Shown: positions 8,156 to 17,807, counted from the stretch's first letter. The stretch is DNA of 64,000 bases from CAYWVO01 sp964461835 (GCA_964461835.1 CAYWVO010000006.1:1-64000); one strand, 5' to 3'. A program made the numbers and translations. The notes: generated from the sequence alone by a model not told the origin.

Positions 8156-9652
8156 TTACGGGCAGGGATCGCAGAGGGCGTCCTGGGACTGGTAGACGAA
8201 CGCAACCAGATATTGGACATCCAGGGGATCGACGTTGTCGTCACAATTGACATCCCCGCCCGCAAATGGACAACCCGGTTTAGGACAGCGAGCATCGTTT
8301 CCCTGGTACACAAAGGCGACCAGGAATTGCACATCCAGCGGGTCCGTGCCACTATCGCAGTTGACATCGCCGACCGCGTTGGGATCGATCCCCAGTTGAT
8401 CGCCGCAATCGCAGTCGGGATTATTCCACTGGGCAATGTATATGGCAGGCATGCCCCCGGCGGTGGTAAAATCGCCGCCGACAATCAGCTTATCGTTATA
8501 GACGGTAAGAGCACGGACGTTATCATTCATCCCTGATCCGAGCGGCGACCAGGACGAACCATCCCACGCGGCAATGTAATCGGCGGCCACACCACCGGCA
8601 GCGGTGAATAGACCCCCGGCAATGAGTTGATCATCATGCACCGTCAGGGCTTCGACGGGATAATTCATCCCTGCTCCAACTGGAGACCACCACGACCCAT
8701 CCCAGACCGCGATTCTATTGGCCTCCATATCTCCCGCCGAGGAGAAATCTCCGCCCATATATAAACGATTATTATATATCCCCAATGCCCCGACCCAGTG
8801 ATTGACCATCTGTGACCCGAGGGGTGACCACACTGAACCATCCCACGAGGCGATCGAATGAATCCCAAGGATGGTAAACAATCCCCCAGCAATTAATTCA
8901 CCACCAAACACTTTCAATGTATAAACATAGCCGTTGATCCCCGAACCGACCGGCGACCACGATGAACCGTCCCAAGCCGCGATGTAATCCGTTGCTACGC
9001 CCCCCGCACTGGTGAAATATCCCCCCGCGATTAGTTGGTTGTCGTAAGTCGTTAGAGCGAGGACATAAGGATACTCGCCACCCATCCCTACTCCGAGAGG
9101 TGACCAGGAGGACCCGTCCCAGGCTGCAATACAATTGGCTGCGGCGTCACCTGCCCTCGTAAAATATCTTCCGGCAATTAAGAGGTCGTTGTAAACCGTG
9201 AGGGCGGTAACGTGACCATTCATACCTGAACCAAGTTGCGACCAGGATGAGCCATCCCAAACGGCAATACGATTGGCGGCCACGGAACCTGCCATATCAA
9301 AACTTCCCCCGGCAATGAGCTGGTTATCATACACCGTAAGAGCGCGGACGGCACCACCGTTCATTCCCTCACCGAGAGGCGACCAGTAAATATCATCAGG
9401 ATGGTCAGCGGCCATTTCCGTACCAGATGGCTGCACTACAAGCTGATCAGTTATCGGATCGATATCTGCAGAGAATCCCTTCAGGGTCAATGGGCCCTGA
9501 TACTCTGTGATCTGCACCTTTTCAGAATCAAATCCCCCGTTCGCCGTGACAAACTCGGAGACATGCCGCTGAGATTCAAAATGAGATTGACCGGCAGCAA
9601 CGGCAGTGATAGTAAGGAACATGGTGACAAACAACGCGGTAGCAATGCGCAT
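8156..9652 (-). CDS. Secreted seven-repeat beta-propeller protein with dockerin-like C-terminus
   Basis: Protein of 498 residues with an N-terminal signal peptide (about 1-20, ending AVAAGQ). The core has seven copies of a roughly 44-residue repeat built around 'AVWDGSSWSPLGSGMN' and 'ALTVYDNQLIAGGxFT', a pattern that fits a seven-bladed propeller. The tail (about 415-498) has two dockerin-type calcium-binding segments, 'GDVNCDSGTDPLDVQFLV' and 'GDVNCDDNVDPLDVQYLV', and ends in CDPCP. Dockerins bind cohesins in cellulosomes, but in this style of genome such tails are common on secreted proteins and their partner is unknown. GGAGG lies 7 bases before the ATG. A terminator follows the gene, so it is likely transcribed alone. 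A similar tail is found on the C25-like protein at 47439-48959. Confidence 0.85.
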   Translation of the reverse strand: MRIATALFVTMFLTITAVAAGQSHFESQRHVSEFVTANGGFDSEKVQITEYQGPLTLKGFSADIDPITDQLVVQPSGTEMAADHPDDIYWSPLGEGMNGGAVRALTVYDNQLIAGGSFDMAGSVAANRIAVWDGSSWSQLGSGMNGHVTALTVYNDLLIAGRYFTRAGDAAANCIAAWDGSSWSPLGVGMGGEYPYVLALTTYDNQLIAGGYFTSAGGVATDYIAAWDGSSWSPVGSGINGYVYTLKVFGGELIAGGLFTILGIHSIASWDGSVWSPLGSQMVNHWVGALGIYNNRLYMGGDFSSAGDMEANRIAVWDGSWWSPVGAGMNYPVEALTVHDDQLIAGGLFTAAGGVAADYIAAWDGSSWSPLGSGMNDNVRALTVYNDKLIVGGDFTTAGGMPAIYIAQWNNPDCDCGDQLGIDPNAVGDVNCDSGTDPLDVQFLVAFVYQGNDARCPKPGCPFAGGDVNCDDNVDPLDVQYLVAFVYQSQDALCDPCP

Positions 9653-9968
9653 AACCTACCTCCAAAGATCGGGGGAGTCGCGAAAGGCTACTGCCAGAGC
9701 GAAAAATACGCGTTAGAGAGTAATCGATATTGGCGTTGAACCTTCCCCGACCACGCCAAATGCGGGACTGGTAAAACGACTATTTCTTACTCGCCATTGT
9801 GTGTTCAATATAAGTAGTTTCCGCTTCCTGTAAAGATGGTTTTTTCGAAGAAATGGAGGGAATGATTAGCGCGTGAATGGGTCGCGTGTCTCCATCTTTT
9901 TTTATTGATGCAAGAAAGCCGGGAGCATCAAGCTCCCGGCTTCATGTACGTTCAATTCCCGAAACTGC
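9653..9968. other. Intergenic region upstream of the propeller gene
   Basis: Separates two minus-strand genes. It holds the terminator of the upstream gene (9912-9945) and, nearer 9653, the promoter region and GGAGG ribosome binding site of the propeller gene. I see no strong promoter hexamers and no small gene. Confidence 0.5.
9912..9945 (-). terminator. Rho-independent terminator of the S74-chaperone protein gene
   Basis: Perfect 11-base stem AAGCCGGGAGC/GCTCCCGGCTT around a five-base loop, then tttctt on the minus strand and an A/T-rich stretch. It sits 24 bases past the stop codon at 9969. The stem core (CCGGGAGC) resembles that of the terminator at 8098-8127, so the two may be related. 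Confidence 0.8.
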
Positions 9969-12053
9969 TTAACGTTGTTGATTTGCAACGAGCTTTTCGA
10001 CCAGGGTTTCCAGGTGATCGATGCGTGCGCGTAGTTCGGCGTTTTCCTGTTGTTGTCTTTGGTTCTGTTGATAGAGTCCCTGGATGGCGGCGAGGGCGAT
10101 ACCGTCGGCGTCTTCCATATTGATCGCCTTCTCTGATTCACCACAGCCAAACGCAGCGAAGAAATCCTGCGCGACCGGCCCAATGTGTTTAACCGACGGG
10201 TCCTGATTCTTGATGTTGTATTTGGTGATGGGCAGCGCAGCGAGTTTTTCCAGCAACTTCTCCCGGTCGATTGGATCAAAATTCTCTTTCGTGTCTCGAT
10301 CGCTGATTGAGTTCCAGCTGTTTCCCGATGCAGCAAGGTACACACCGTTAGAAAGTGTAGCATCGGAATAGAAATACACGCCGCCAGAGGCCCGTGCGAC
10401 CCAGCGGTTATCGACGTTGGCAGTCACATCTGCATTCGTGGCATCCCCCCAGACAAAACATCCCTGGTTGTACGCCTTTGCTCTTCGACCAGCGGCAAAG
10501 GCGTAATCACCGTTGATGTAATTCTCCGCACCACCCGGAATCATTGAGGCATACCCCGCAGCAATATTTCGCTCCCCCCCGGCAATGGTGGCAATGTAGT
10601 CGGCGGCGTGGTTCTTGGTGCCCCCGCCGACTGTACAATAATTAAGTGCGGCGATGTTTTCCCGCCCGCCGGCAACGGTGGTGTAATACTGCCGGGCGGC
10701 ATTGCCGAGTCCTCCACTGACCGTTGTATACACCATATCCATTGCATTCCAGCCGGTGGTGCAGGCTACCCCCAAATTGACCATCGTATGCAGGCTATCA
10801 CCGTAGAGGACGTTATTCGCGGCCCCGCCGCGAGCAAGACCCAAAAGCTTGTTGGTGTAGAGGACAGAGTCGATCTCCGTCCAGTGCGCGCCGGGTGCTT
10901 GCCACGTGCCGATGCCGCTGGCGTCTGACGTTAGCACGTACCCATCGGTCGCCCCGGTGGGCATCTCGAAGCCCGTCATCTTCGCCGTGCCGTTGACATC
11001 GAGTTGAGCTGCTGGAGAGTTGGTGCCGATGCCAACGCCGCCACCAGCGCGGATGAGAAATTGCTGGGAATCGGTCGAGGAAAAGTCTGCGTCGGTATTA
11101 TCAGCCCACACGAAGCAGCCGGGATTGATCGCTCGTGCCCGCCGCCCGGCCGCCAGAGAGTACTCTCCCGCTGCATAGTTATATGCGCCTCCCGGGACCA
11201 TTGCGGCATAACCGGTGGCGGTGTTGTGCTCACCTCCGGCGATCGCGCAGTGATACCCTTGAGCAGCATTTTCCGAACCACCGCCCACGCTGCTGAAATT
11301 GAAATATGCGGTATTATTGCTGCCCCCGGCAACGGTGGTCCACTTTTGCTGGGCGAGGTTGCCCGTTCCGCCACCAATCGTGCTGTACATATAATCAGCC
11401 ACATTATTAATCCCGCCGGAGACCGTCGAGTATGATTCCCGGGCGGCGTTGCCCACGCCGCCGCCAACTGTGGCAGACACCACGTCGCTCATTCCGTCCT
11501 TGCCGGTGGTGCAAGCCACGCCAAAATTGATCATGGTGTGCAGACTATCACCGTAAAGAATGTTATTCGCGGCACCGCCGCGGGCAATGCCCAAAATTTC
11601 ATTCGTGTAGAGAACGGAATCAATTGCGGACCAGTGAAATCCACCGTCATCGGTTGCGGCAGAGCGATAGGCATACGGCACTGTGGTAAATGGTATACGT
11701 GACATCGGCGGATCGCTCGCTACCGTTATTTCCAGCCATCGCTCACTGGTAGCAAAGATTGTCTCGTCAAGCGGATTGTTCGGTGGCAGGAGGGTACCGG
11801 AGCCAAGGTAGGTAATAAATCGCCCCTGGGCATCCGGCGTGATCAACTGCGATTCCGCCCAGAGGATTGTGCCGCCGGACGGTTGGTCATAGATCGCAAA
11901 TTCCACGGTGACCGTTGTCGTCACCGGATTACCACCTGCATCCAGCAAGGTACCCTGATAATTAATGGAGTCCGGTACATCGGCTTTCACCGATGATCCA
12001 AGGCTGAAGACAATGAACCCAACAGCCACGAAAAGCGTGCAGCGATGAAGCAT
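9969..12053 (-). CDS. Secreted YadA-head-like protein with C-terminal S74 intramolecular chaperone
   Basis: Protein of 694 residues. A signal peptide (1-24) leads into a beta-sandwich segment ('INYQGTLLDAGGNPV', about 30-125) typical of tail-fibre-type secreted proteins. Then come many short repeats of the form 'xxTVSGGxxNxAxxxYST' resembling trimeric adhesin head repeats. The repeat region is duplicated: two blocks each start with 'IDSVLYTNxxLGxARGGAANN', about 250 residues apart. The C-terminus (about 590-690) has 'SDRDTKENFDPID' and 'HIGPVAQDF', the signature of the S74/endosialidase chaperone that trimerises and then cleaves itself off, followed by a coiled coil. The Ser of SDRDTK would be the cleavage nucleophile in this family. 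GGAGG precedes the ATG. Its role is probably a surface fibre; the target is unknown. Confidence 0.85.
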   Translation of the reverse strand: MLHRCTLFVAVGFIVFSLGSSVKADVPDSINYQGTLLDAGGNPVTTTVTVEFAIYDQPSGGTILWAESQLITPDAQGRFITYLGSGTLLPPNNPLDETIFATSERWLEITVASDPPMSRIPFTTVPYAYRSAATDDGGFHWSAIDSVLYTNEILGIARGGAANNILYGDSLHTMINFGVACTTGKDGMSDVVSATVGGGVGNAARESYSTVSGGINNVADYMYSTIGGGTGNLAQQKWTTVAGGSNNTAYFNFSSVGGGSENAAQGYHCAIAGGEHNTATGYAAMVPGGAYNYAAGEYSLAAGRRARAINPGCFVWADNTDADFSSTDSQQFLIRAGGGVGIGTNSPAAQLDVNGTAKMTGFEMPTGATDGYVLTSDASGIGTWQAPGAHWTEIDSVLYTNKLLGLARGGAANNVLYGDSLHTMVNLGVACTTGWNAMDMVYTTVSGGLGNAARQYYTTVAGGRENIAALNYCTVGGGTKNHAADYIATIAGGERNIAAGYASMIPGGAENYINGDYAFAAGRRAKAYNQGCFVWGDATNADVTANVDNRWVARASGGVYFYSDATLSNGVYLAASGNSWNSISDRDTKENFDPIDREKLLEKLAALPITKYNIKNQDPSVKHIGPVAQDFFAAFGCGESEKAINMEDADGIALAAIQGLYQQNQRQQQENAELRARIDHLETLVEKLVANQQR

Positions 12054-12392
12054 GGCAAACCTCCCCGAGTAGGTTTAACACTAGAAACTGACTGAAATTG
12101 CTCTGCTGAGTTACCAGGTGTCTCAACTCAGAGCGGGTTACGTGACCGAAGAGGCAAACGCGGCAACAAAAGGTGCATGATGACTAATCAGAAAGATACT
12201 TCCCGTGAAGTCTCCTTATCAGGGGGGCTTCGGCTGTGGACCTGCTAGACATTCGGTGAACCAAGCACAACATATACACTGCGCGCCAGTCACGCATAAC
12301 AGTAACCCAGACTTACCAATAGCCAAATAATACGTTACCGGCCCAAAAGCTGCAAGGGATTTTGTGCTATTTCATGTGTTCGAGGCAACCGT
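12054..12392. other. Intergenic region between lepB and the S74-chaperone gene
   Basis: About 340 bases with no supported gene. It contains the 5' region of the minus-strand gene starting at 12053, including 'ggggagg' at its ribosome binding site. I see no clear promoter or terminator; composition is close to the neighbourhood average. Confidence 0.5.
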
Positions 12393-13049
12393 TTACAGCG
12401 TTTTTCCCAGGCGTTCCCAGCGGACTCGCGAGGGGAAATGGGCGGCGTTATAGAAGATAATGGAGAAAAAGGGCCAGATATACGGGCTTTCCCATTCCGG
12501 GGCGTTGGGGTCCGGCGCCCAGGACCAGTATATACCCAGCGCCCGCCCTTTGATAAATTTCTTATCCAGAAAACCCCACACCCGGGAATCACGGGAGTTA
12601 TCCCGGTTGTCACCCATGACAAAGACTCTGCCCGGTGGTACGCGAATCGGGCGCATGTTGTCACGGCTGGATAAGCTGATCGGCAGGATCTTCGGATCAG
12701 TATAGGTGACCGTTTCAATCTCATCAGCGTGCTCGCCGTCGATATACAACACCTTGTTGCGAATTTCGACCACCTGCCCTTCCACCGCCACGCAGCGTTT
12801 CACAAAGTCCTTTTGCGGGTTGAGCGGATATTTGAAAACCAGAATATCGCCCGGTTGTGGTTCCCGGAAATGATAGGTGAATTTATCGACGAGGATATAG
12901 TCACCTCGCAGCAGCGTCTTTTCCATCGATTCGGTGGGAATGTGATACGCTTGCACCACAAAGGTGCGGAGAACCACCGCGATAATAAGCGCCACGATGA
13001 TCGCTTCAATGTATTCGCGACGTGCTGAGCGAAGTCGTTTCCGTACCAT
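12393..13049 (-). CDS. lepB: Signal peptidase I
   Basis: Inner-membrane serine protease of 218 residues that removes signal peptides from exported proteins. One N-terminal helix (about 13-33) is followed by box B 'IPTESMEKTL' with the catalytic Ser (about 41) and box D 'KRCVAVEGQ' with the catalytic Lys. Box E 'GDNRDNSRDSR' is complete. The family's usual second helix near the N-terminus is absent, as in many short bacterial versions. The many signal-peptide proteins in this window are presumed substrates. It is separated by 340 bp from the next minus-strand gene, and the gene on its other side is divergent. Confidence 0.95.
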   Translation of the reverse strand: MVRKRLRSARREYIEAIIVALIIAVVLRTFVVQAYHIPTESMEKTLLRGDYILVDKFTYHFREPQPGDILVFKYPLNPQKDFVKRCVAVEGQVVEIRNKVLYIDGEHADEIETVTYTDPKILPISLSSRDNMRPIRVPPGRVFVMGDNRDNSRDSRVWGFLDKKFIKGRALGIYWSWAPDPNAPEWESPYIWPFFSIIFYNAAHFPSRVRWERLGKTL

Positions 13050-13212
13050 AGCTTAACCTGTTACACTAGTCCCTGAGCGCCACCCGCCCATCTTTAGATA
13101 TCGGCGAGAAACAGCCGTCGCATTAGGTGATTAATAGAACGAAAATGGAGCAATTCCAGATCGTGCCGATTTAACTGGTGCGAGACGCACTTATACGCCA
13201 TTTTGTGCTGTG

Positions 13213-14202
13213 ATGGATTTGACGGGTAAAACGGTGCTGGTCACCGGTGCGGGGGGCTTTATCGGCAGTCATCTGACCGAACGGCTGGTCGGCGCCGGGG
13301 CGCGGGTCCGGGCGTTCCTCCGTTATAACTCACAGGGTACCAAGGGCTGGCTGGAGGAGGCTTCCCCCGAGATCACATCGCACCTGGAGGTTGTCTGGGG
13401 AGATTTGCGGGACGCCGACGCGGTCCGCCGGGCAGTGTCGGGAGTTGGTCTGGTGTTCCACCTGGGGGCCCTGATCGCGATACCATATTCCTATCAGAAT
13501 CCCACAGATTTTTTTCAGACCAATGTGCTGGGTACGCTCCACATTGCCACTGCCTGCCGGGATTGCTCGGTGGAACGACTGGTGCACACCTCCACCTCGG
13601 AGGTTTACGGTACGGCCCAGATTATACCGATGACCGAAGAACATCCTCTGGTCGGCCAATCACCGTATTCAGCCTCCAAGATCGGCGCCGACCAGGTAGT
13701 GGAGAGCTTTATCCGCTCATTCGAGCTGCCGGCGGTGATCCTGCGGCCGTTCAACACCTACGGTCCGCGCCAGTCGGAACGGGCGGTGATTCCCACCATC
13801 ATACGACAGGCATTACACACGGATACTATTCGGTTGGGTTCCGTGGAACCAACCCGCGATTTTGTGTATGTGTCTGATACGGTGGAAGCGTTCCTGCATG
13901 CGGCAATGGAGTCCAGCTTGCTTGGTCAGACGGCACATTTCGGGACAGGGCAGGAGACGTCAATTCGCCAACTAGTGGAGATCGTACGGGAAATCGCCGG
14001 TCGTGAGTTGCCGGTGACCCAGGACGATGTCCGGTTGCGACCGGCACGATCAGAGGTAACTCGCCTGGTGTGTGATGCGACGCGCTTCAAGTCCCTTTGC
14101 GGATGGCGACCGCAGGTGTCTATCGCTGATGGTTTAAAACGCGCATATTCATTTTATCAAGCCCGACCACAACCACGTGGCAACCGTAGTTTTGTGGTTT
14201 AA
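13213..14202 (+). CDS. LegB-like NAD-dependent sugar 4,6-dehydratase (extended SDR)
   Basis: Extended short-chain dehydrogenase of 329 residues. The Rossmann motif 'TGAGGFIGSHL' is at the N-terminus, the catalytic 'TSTSEVYG' and 'SPYSASKIGAD' (Tyr-x3-Lys) lie in the middle, and 'RPFNTYGPRQS' follows. The overall wording ('LIAIPYSY', 'EVYGTAQ', 'VIPTII') matches the LegB type, which makes 4-keto-6-deoxy nucleotide sugars for legionaminic-like nonulosonates. A GTG precedes the ATG in frame by one codon; I chose the ATG. It heads a same-strand run with a second epimerase and the exosortase genes, which points to surface-glycan synthesis. Substrate assignment is inference; the fold is certain. 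Confidence 0.85.
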   Translation: MDLTGKTVLVTGAGGFIGSHLTERLVGAGARVRAFLRYNSQGTKGWLEEASPEITSHLEVVWGDLRDADAVRRAVSGVGLVFHLGALIAIPYSYQNPTDFFQTNVLGTLHIATACRDCSVERLVHTSTSEVYGTAQIIPMTEEHPLVGQSPYSASKIGADQVVESFIRSFELPAVILRPFNTYGPRQSERAVIPTIIRQALHTDTIRLGSVEPTRDFVYVSDTVEAFLHAAMESSLLGQTAHFGTGQETSIRQLVEIVREIAGRELPVTQDDVRLRPARSEVTRLVCDATRFKSLCGWRPQVSIADGLKRAYSFYQARPQPRGNRSFVV

Positions 14203-14292
14203 ATGTCAGTTGGCTGCAGCGTACCGAAATGACTACCGATGACTAAGAAAAGGGACCGTCATGAGTGACAGCGGGCTACAGGTGGGGAGCGT

Positions 14293-15246
14293 ATGAGATA
14301 TCTGATTACCGGCGGGGCAGGATTTATCGGATCGAATATCGTTGAGGTGCTGACCAGACGCGACGAATCAGTACGGGTGCTGGACAATTTTGCCACGGGC
14401 CGGCGGGAGAACCTTGCGGAGTTCATCGATCACATTGAATTAATCGAGGGCGACATTCGGGACTTCTGGACTTGTTATGATGCAGTCGCCGACTGTGATT
14501 ATGTGTTACATCAAGCAGCGCTACCTTCGGTGCAACGGTCCGTGGCCAATCCCCAAACCACCCACGCGATCAATTGTACCGGCACGCTCAATCTGCTGGA
14601 AGCGGCGCGGCGACATCAGGTCAGCCGCTTTGTCTATGCCTCGTCATCCTCGGTGTACGGGGACACGCCGACGTTACCGAAAGTTGAGACGATGTCTCCG
14701 CAACCGCTTTCGCCCTACGCCACCACGAAATTGGCCGGCGAGATGTATTGCCTGAATTATTGCGGTCTTTACGGACTGCCGACGGTCTGTCTTCGGTATT
14801 TCAATATCTTCGGCCCGCGTCAGGACCCGCAATCCGAATACGCGGCGGTGATTCCCAAATTCGTGACGGCCCTGCTGGCTGGCCAGGCGCCGACCGTATT
14901 TGGTGATGGTGAGCAATCGCGCGATTTCACCTACATCGATAATGCTGTCGATGCGAATCTGGCCGCCTGCACTGCACCCGGCGCTCCGGGAAAGGTGTTC
15001 AATATCGCTTGCGGGGGCCAATTCACCTTGAACCAACTCCTCGCCCAATTGCAGGAAATCATCGGTTCGTCAATCACCGCAGAGTATACCGAGCCGCGGC
15101 CCGGCGATATCAAACACTCCCTAGCTGATATCACCGCCGCCCAAGACGGTCTGGGCTATAAACCCGCTACCGGATTTCGGCGCGGACTGGAAATAACAGT
15201 TGACTGGTGCCGGCAGACCGAAAGCCGGGTGGACGTACCACGGTGA
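14293..15246 (+). CDS. WbpP/GalE-like nucleotide-sugar epimerase (extended SDR)
   Basis: Extended SDR enzyme of 317 residues with 'ITGGAGFIGSNIV' at the N-terminus, 'YASSSSVYGD' and 'SPYATTKLAGE' at the active site (Tyr-x3-Lys), and 'RYFNIFGPRQDP', the wording typical of UDP-GlcNAc/UDP-GlcNAcA 4-epimerases of the WbpP group. It would supply a GalNAc-type nucleotide sugar for polysaccharide or glycoprotein assembly. The ATG lies 3 bases after 'ggtgggg agc', a good ribosome binding site. It sits 90 bp after the LegB-like gene. Substrate is inferred from family resemblance only. Confidence 0.87.
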   Translation: MRYLITGGAGFIGSNIVEVLTRRDESVRVLDNFATGRRENLAEFIDHIELIEGDIRDFWTCYDAVADCDYVLHQAALPSVQRSVANPQTTHAINCTGTLNLLEAARRHQVSRFVYASSSSVYGDTPTLPKVETMSPQPLSPYATTKLAGEMYCLNYCGLYGLPTVCLRYFNIFGPRQDPQSEYAAVIPKFVTALLAGQAPTVFGDGEQSRDFTYIDNAVDANLAACTAPGAPGKVFNIACGGQFTLNQLLAQLQEIIGSSITAEYTEPRPGDIKHSLADITAAQDGLGYKPATGFRRGLEITVDWCRQTESRVDVPR

Positions 15247-15389
15247 ACACTGGAAATTTGACTGGCGAACATTCCTCCAACCATTTTGATTATCCCACGG
15301 TAGAACCGAGATGGACACTGGCGGTACGCACGGTTGGTTCGTATACTATCGAAGTTTAACCGGGAAGCGGAGCAACGAGCGGTTTACTG

Positions 15390-16319
15390 ATGGCCACCAA
15401 CCTGCAAAAAAAATCAACCAGCGTTGCCGATGACACCACCACTCGATCCACATCTATCGGGGATCTCTTCCGGTGGTCTCCCGGTTGGTATCTTCTGGTA
15501 GTGCTCATTCTGGTTACCTACCTGCCGGTGATATACGACTTAGTCAAGGACTGGTGGCACGACGATAACTATTCCCATGGATTCTTAGTGCCGCTGGTGT
15601 CGGCCTATTTTCTCTGGCGTCGTCGGGACGAGTTGCGGACGACGACCTACCGGTACACCCCGGCCGGCTGGATCATGATCGCCTTCGCGCTGACCGTGTA
15701 TATCACGGGAACAGCGGGCGCGGAGTATTTTACCACCCGGACGTCCCTGGTCTTTCTCATCTTTGGCTTAACCTGGACCTTCGGTGGGAAGAATGCGTTG
15801 AAGATTGCCTGGTTTCCGATCGCTTTTTTGTTGTTTATGATCCCGATACCGTATGTGATGTATTATTCGGCCACGTTTCCGCTGCAATTGCTGGCTTCAA
15901 AAGTTTCCAGCGCCGGTCTGGATGTCATTGGGGTCCCGCACGTGCGGCAGGGGAATATCATCCATCTGCCGGGCTACTCATTGGAGGTTGCCGAGGCGTG
16001 TTCGGGGATGCGGTCGCTGGTCTCGCTTTTGGCCTTGGGCGCGGCGTACGCCCGTCTCACCCAGCCCCGGCTGCGATGGCAGATTATTTTATTTCTCTCC
16101 ACCGTGCCGATTGCGCTGGCGGCGAATGCCTTTCGAGTATGGATCACCGCGCTGGGTGCCTATGCCATCAGCCCGAAGATGGCTGAGGATTTTTTGCATG
16201 AGTTTTCCGGCATTGTAGTATTCGTGGTGTCGTTTGTGTTTTTGTTTATTTTAGGAGGGATTTTTTACTGGTGGCAACGCCGAAAAAAACAGCCTTCGTC
16301 GCCGTCTGTGTCCTCGTAG
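15390..16319 (+). CDS. Exosortase (archaeosortase/exosortase family)
   Basis: Multi-pass inner-membrane transpeptidase-like protein of 309 residues with about eight helices. Exosortases recognise PEP-CTERM tails and cleave them, coupling protein export to exopolysaccharide. All family catalytic residues are present: Cys in 'EACSGMRSL' (about 205), Arg in 'ANAFRVW' (about 249) and His in 'LHEFSG' (about 269). The next gene encodes the EpsI domain that usually accompanies exosortase, and overlaps its 3' end. A matching PEP-CTERM protein lies at 44470-45165, so the pathway has at least one local substrate. 'ggaagcggag' upstream of ATG may be the ribosome binding site. Confidence 0.93.
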   Translation: MATNLQKKSTSVADDTTTRSTSIGDLFRWSPGWYLLVVLILVTYLPVIYDLVKDWWHDDNYSHGFLVPLVSAYFLWRRRDELRTTTYRYTPAGWIMIAFALTVYITGTAGAEYFTTRTSLVFLIFGLTWTFGGKNALKIAWFPIAFLLFMIPIPYVMYYSATFPLQLLASKVSSAGLDVIGVPHVRQGNIIHLPGYSLEVAEACSGMRSLVSLLALGAAYARLTQPRLRWQIILFLSTVPIALAANAFRVWITALGAYAISPKMAEDFLHEFSGIVVFVVSFVFLFILGGIFYWWQRRKKQPSSPSVSS

Positions 16320-16942
16320 TCCTGGCCGGGACGTTCAGTTATTTTTTGCGGTATTCACGGATTGAGCCTGACCGCGAACCGGATTTTGCCGAGATCCCCT
16401 ACCGGCTCGGTGAATGGGTCGGGGAGGAACGCCGCTTTGAGGATTACGCCTACGAAGTGCTCGCGGCCGATACCACGACCTACCGCCTCTATCGGGATAC
16501 CACGGGACGGGAGATGTCGTTGTTCATCGCATATTTCTCCTCCCAGGAATACGGCGGCCAGATTCACTCACCCCGTCATTGTTTGCCCGGTGGCGGCTGG
16601 GCAATTCAGTCTCGCGAACCGCAGACGCTAGCGGTTCCCGGAGAGAACAATTACACAATCAACCGGATGAGGATTGCGCTGGGTGAGCATGCAGAATACA
16701 TGTGGTATTGGTTTATGACGCGGGGCGGGGTCAATTCGTCCGAGTACGGTCTCAAGTGGGACCTGGTCATCAATTCGCTGCAACTGAAACCGACCGACGC
16801 CGTGTTCATCCGGTTTAACACGCTGACTGAGGCAACGCCGGCCGAGGCCGAACGTTTGGGCGAAGCATTCGCGTTGGAATTGATCAAGCATCTTGACCGC
16901 GCGCTGCCATTCGCCAATCGGAGTACGCCCCGTGATGGGTAA
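16271..16942 (+). CDS. EpsI-domain exosortase partner protein
   Basis: Protein of 223 residues with an N-terminal membrane helix (about 5-22) and an EpsI/DUF3485 domain in the periplasm ('DRYPxLGEWVGEE'-like start, 'FIAYFSSQEYGGQIHSPRHCLPGGGW', then 'MWYWFMTRGG'). In exosortase loci this domain is either fused to the exosortase or encoded next door, as here. The GTG start at 16271 lies inside the exosortase gene (49-bp overlap), 11 bases past AGGAGGG, which implies translational coupling. The 3' end overlaps the start of the UbiA-type gene by 8 bases. Confidence 0.9.
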   Translation: MATPKKTAFVAVCVLVVLAGTFSYFLRYSRIEPDREPDFAEIPYRLGEWVGEERRFEDYAYEVLAADTTTYRLYRDTTGREMSLFIAYFSSQEYGGQIHSPRHCLPGGGWAIQSREPQTLAVPGENNYTINRMRIALGEHAEYMWYWFMTRGGVNSSEYGLKWDLVINSLQLKPTDAVFIRFNTLTEATPAEAERLGEAFALELIKHLDRALPFANRSTPRDG

Positions 16943-17807
16943 AGACCTGCTCACCGCCATTCGTCCCGCCCAGTGGGTAAAAAATAGTGTCGTGTTCGCG
17001 GCCGTCATCTTTGCGCGCGAATATCAGGATACCGAGAAACTCCTGCTGGCGAGTATCGCATTTGCGTGTTTCTGTTTGATTTCCTCCAGCGTTTATTTAC
17101 TCAACGATGTGATCGATGCGCCCCGCGACGCCAAGCATCCCGTTAAGAAAAACCGGCCGATTGCCTCCGGCAGAGTTCCGCCGGGGCTGGCGTTGGGGGT
17201 GGCGATTGTGTTTGCCGCCGGTGGATTTATCACCGGCTATGTCCTGTTGCCGGACGTGTTTCTGTTGACGCTGCTGGGGTATGTTGTGTTGAATATCGGA
17301 TATTCACTGAAACTTAAGCACGTGGTTATTCTGGATGTGATGTCGATTGCCGCGGGCTTTGTGTTGCGTGCGGTGGCGGGAGGATTGGCGGTGTCGGTGC
17401 CGATTTCCTCGTGGTTGCTCATCTGCACGACCTTGCTGGCGCTGTTTCTGGGGTTCGGCAAACGGCGGCATGAACTGGTGTTGCTGGGCAATCAAGCCGA
17501 CGGACACCGGAATATCCTGACTGAGTACTCTCCGTACTTTTTGGATCAAATGATTGGTGTCGTGACGGCATCCACCGTGGTTGCCTACTGCTTTTACACC
17601 CTTTCTCCGGAGGTCCAGGAAAAATTAGGGTCGGACAAGTTGGTATTGACGGTACCGTTTGTACTCTACGGTGTTTTCCGCTACCTGTACTTGATTCATC
17701 AAAGGCAGGTAGGCGGGAATCCGACCCGCGTAATGCTGACCGACCTGCCGATTCTGATCACCGTGGTGCTTTGGCTGATTTGTGTGTTGATTATTTTGGG
17801 TGCGTAA
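16935..17807 (+). CDS. UbiA-family prenyltransferase, decaprenyl-phosphate phosphoribosyltransferase type
   Basis: Integral membrane enzyme of 290 residues with about eight helices. It carries both UbiA-family aspartate motifs: 'NDVIDAPRDAKHPVKKNRPIASG' early and 'DVMSIAAGFVLRAVAGG' in the middle. The 'RPxQWVKN' opening and 'RPIASG' are typical of the branch that transfers phosphoribose to polyprenyl phosphate, the first step to decaprenyl-phosphoryl-arabinose, rather than ubiquinone enzymes. I moved the start to the ATG at 16935, overlapping the upstream stop by 8 bases, because the family sequence begins 'LLTAIRPAQWVKN'. As the last gene of the glycan/exosortase run it would provide a lipid-linked pentose donor. 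Substrate is inference. Confidence 0.87.
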   Translation: MGKDLLTAIRPAQWVKNSVVFAAVIFAREYQDTEKLLLASIAFACFCLISSSVYLLNDVIDAPRDAKHPVKKNRPIASGRVPPGLALGVAIVFAAGGFITGYVLLPDVFLLTLLGYVVLNIGYSLKLKHVVILDVMSIAAGFVLRAVAGGLAVSVPISSWLLICTTLLALFLGFGKRRHELVLLGNQADGHRNILTEYSPYFLDQMIGVVTASTVVAYCFYTLSPEVQEKLGSDKLVLTVPFVLYGVFRYLYLIHQRQVGGNPTRVMLTDLPILITVVLWLICVLIILGA

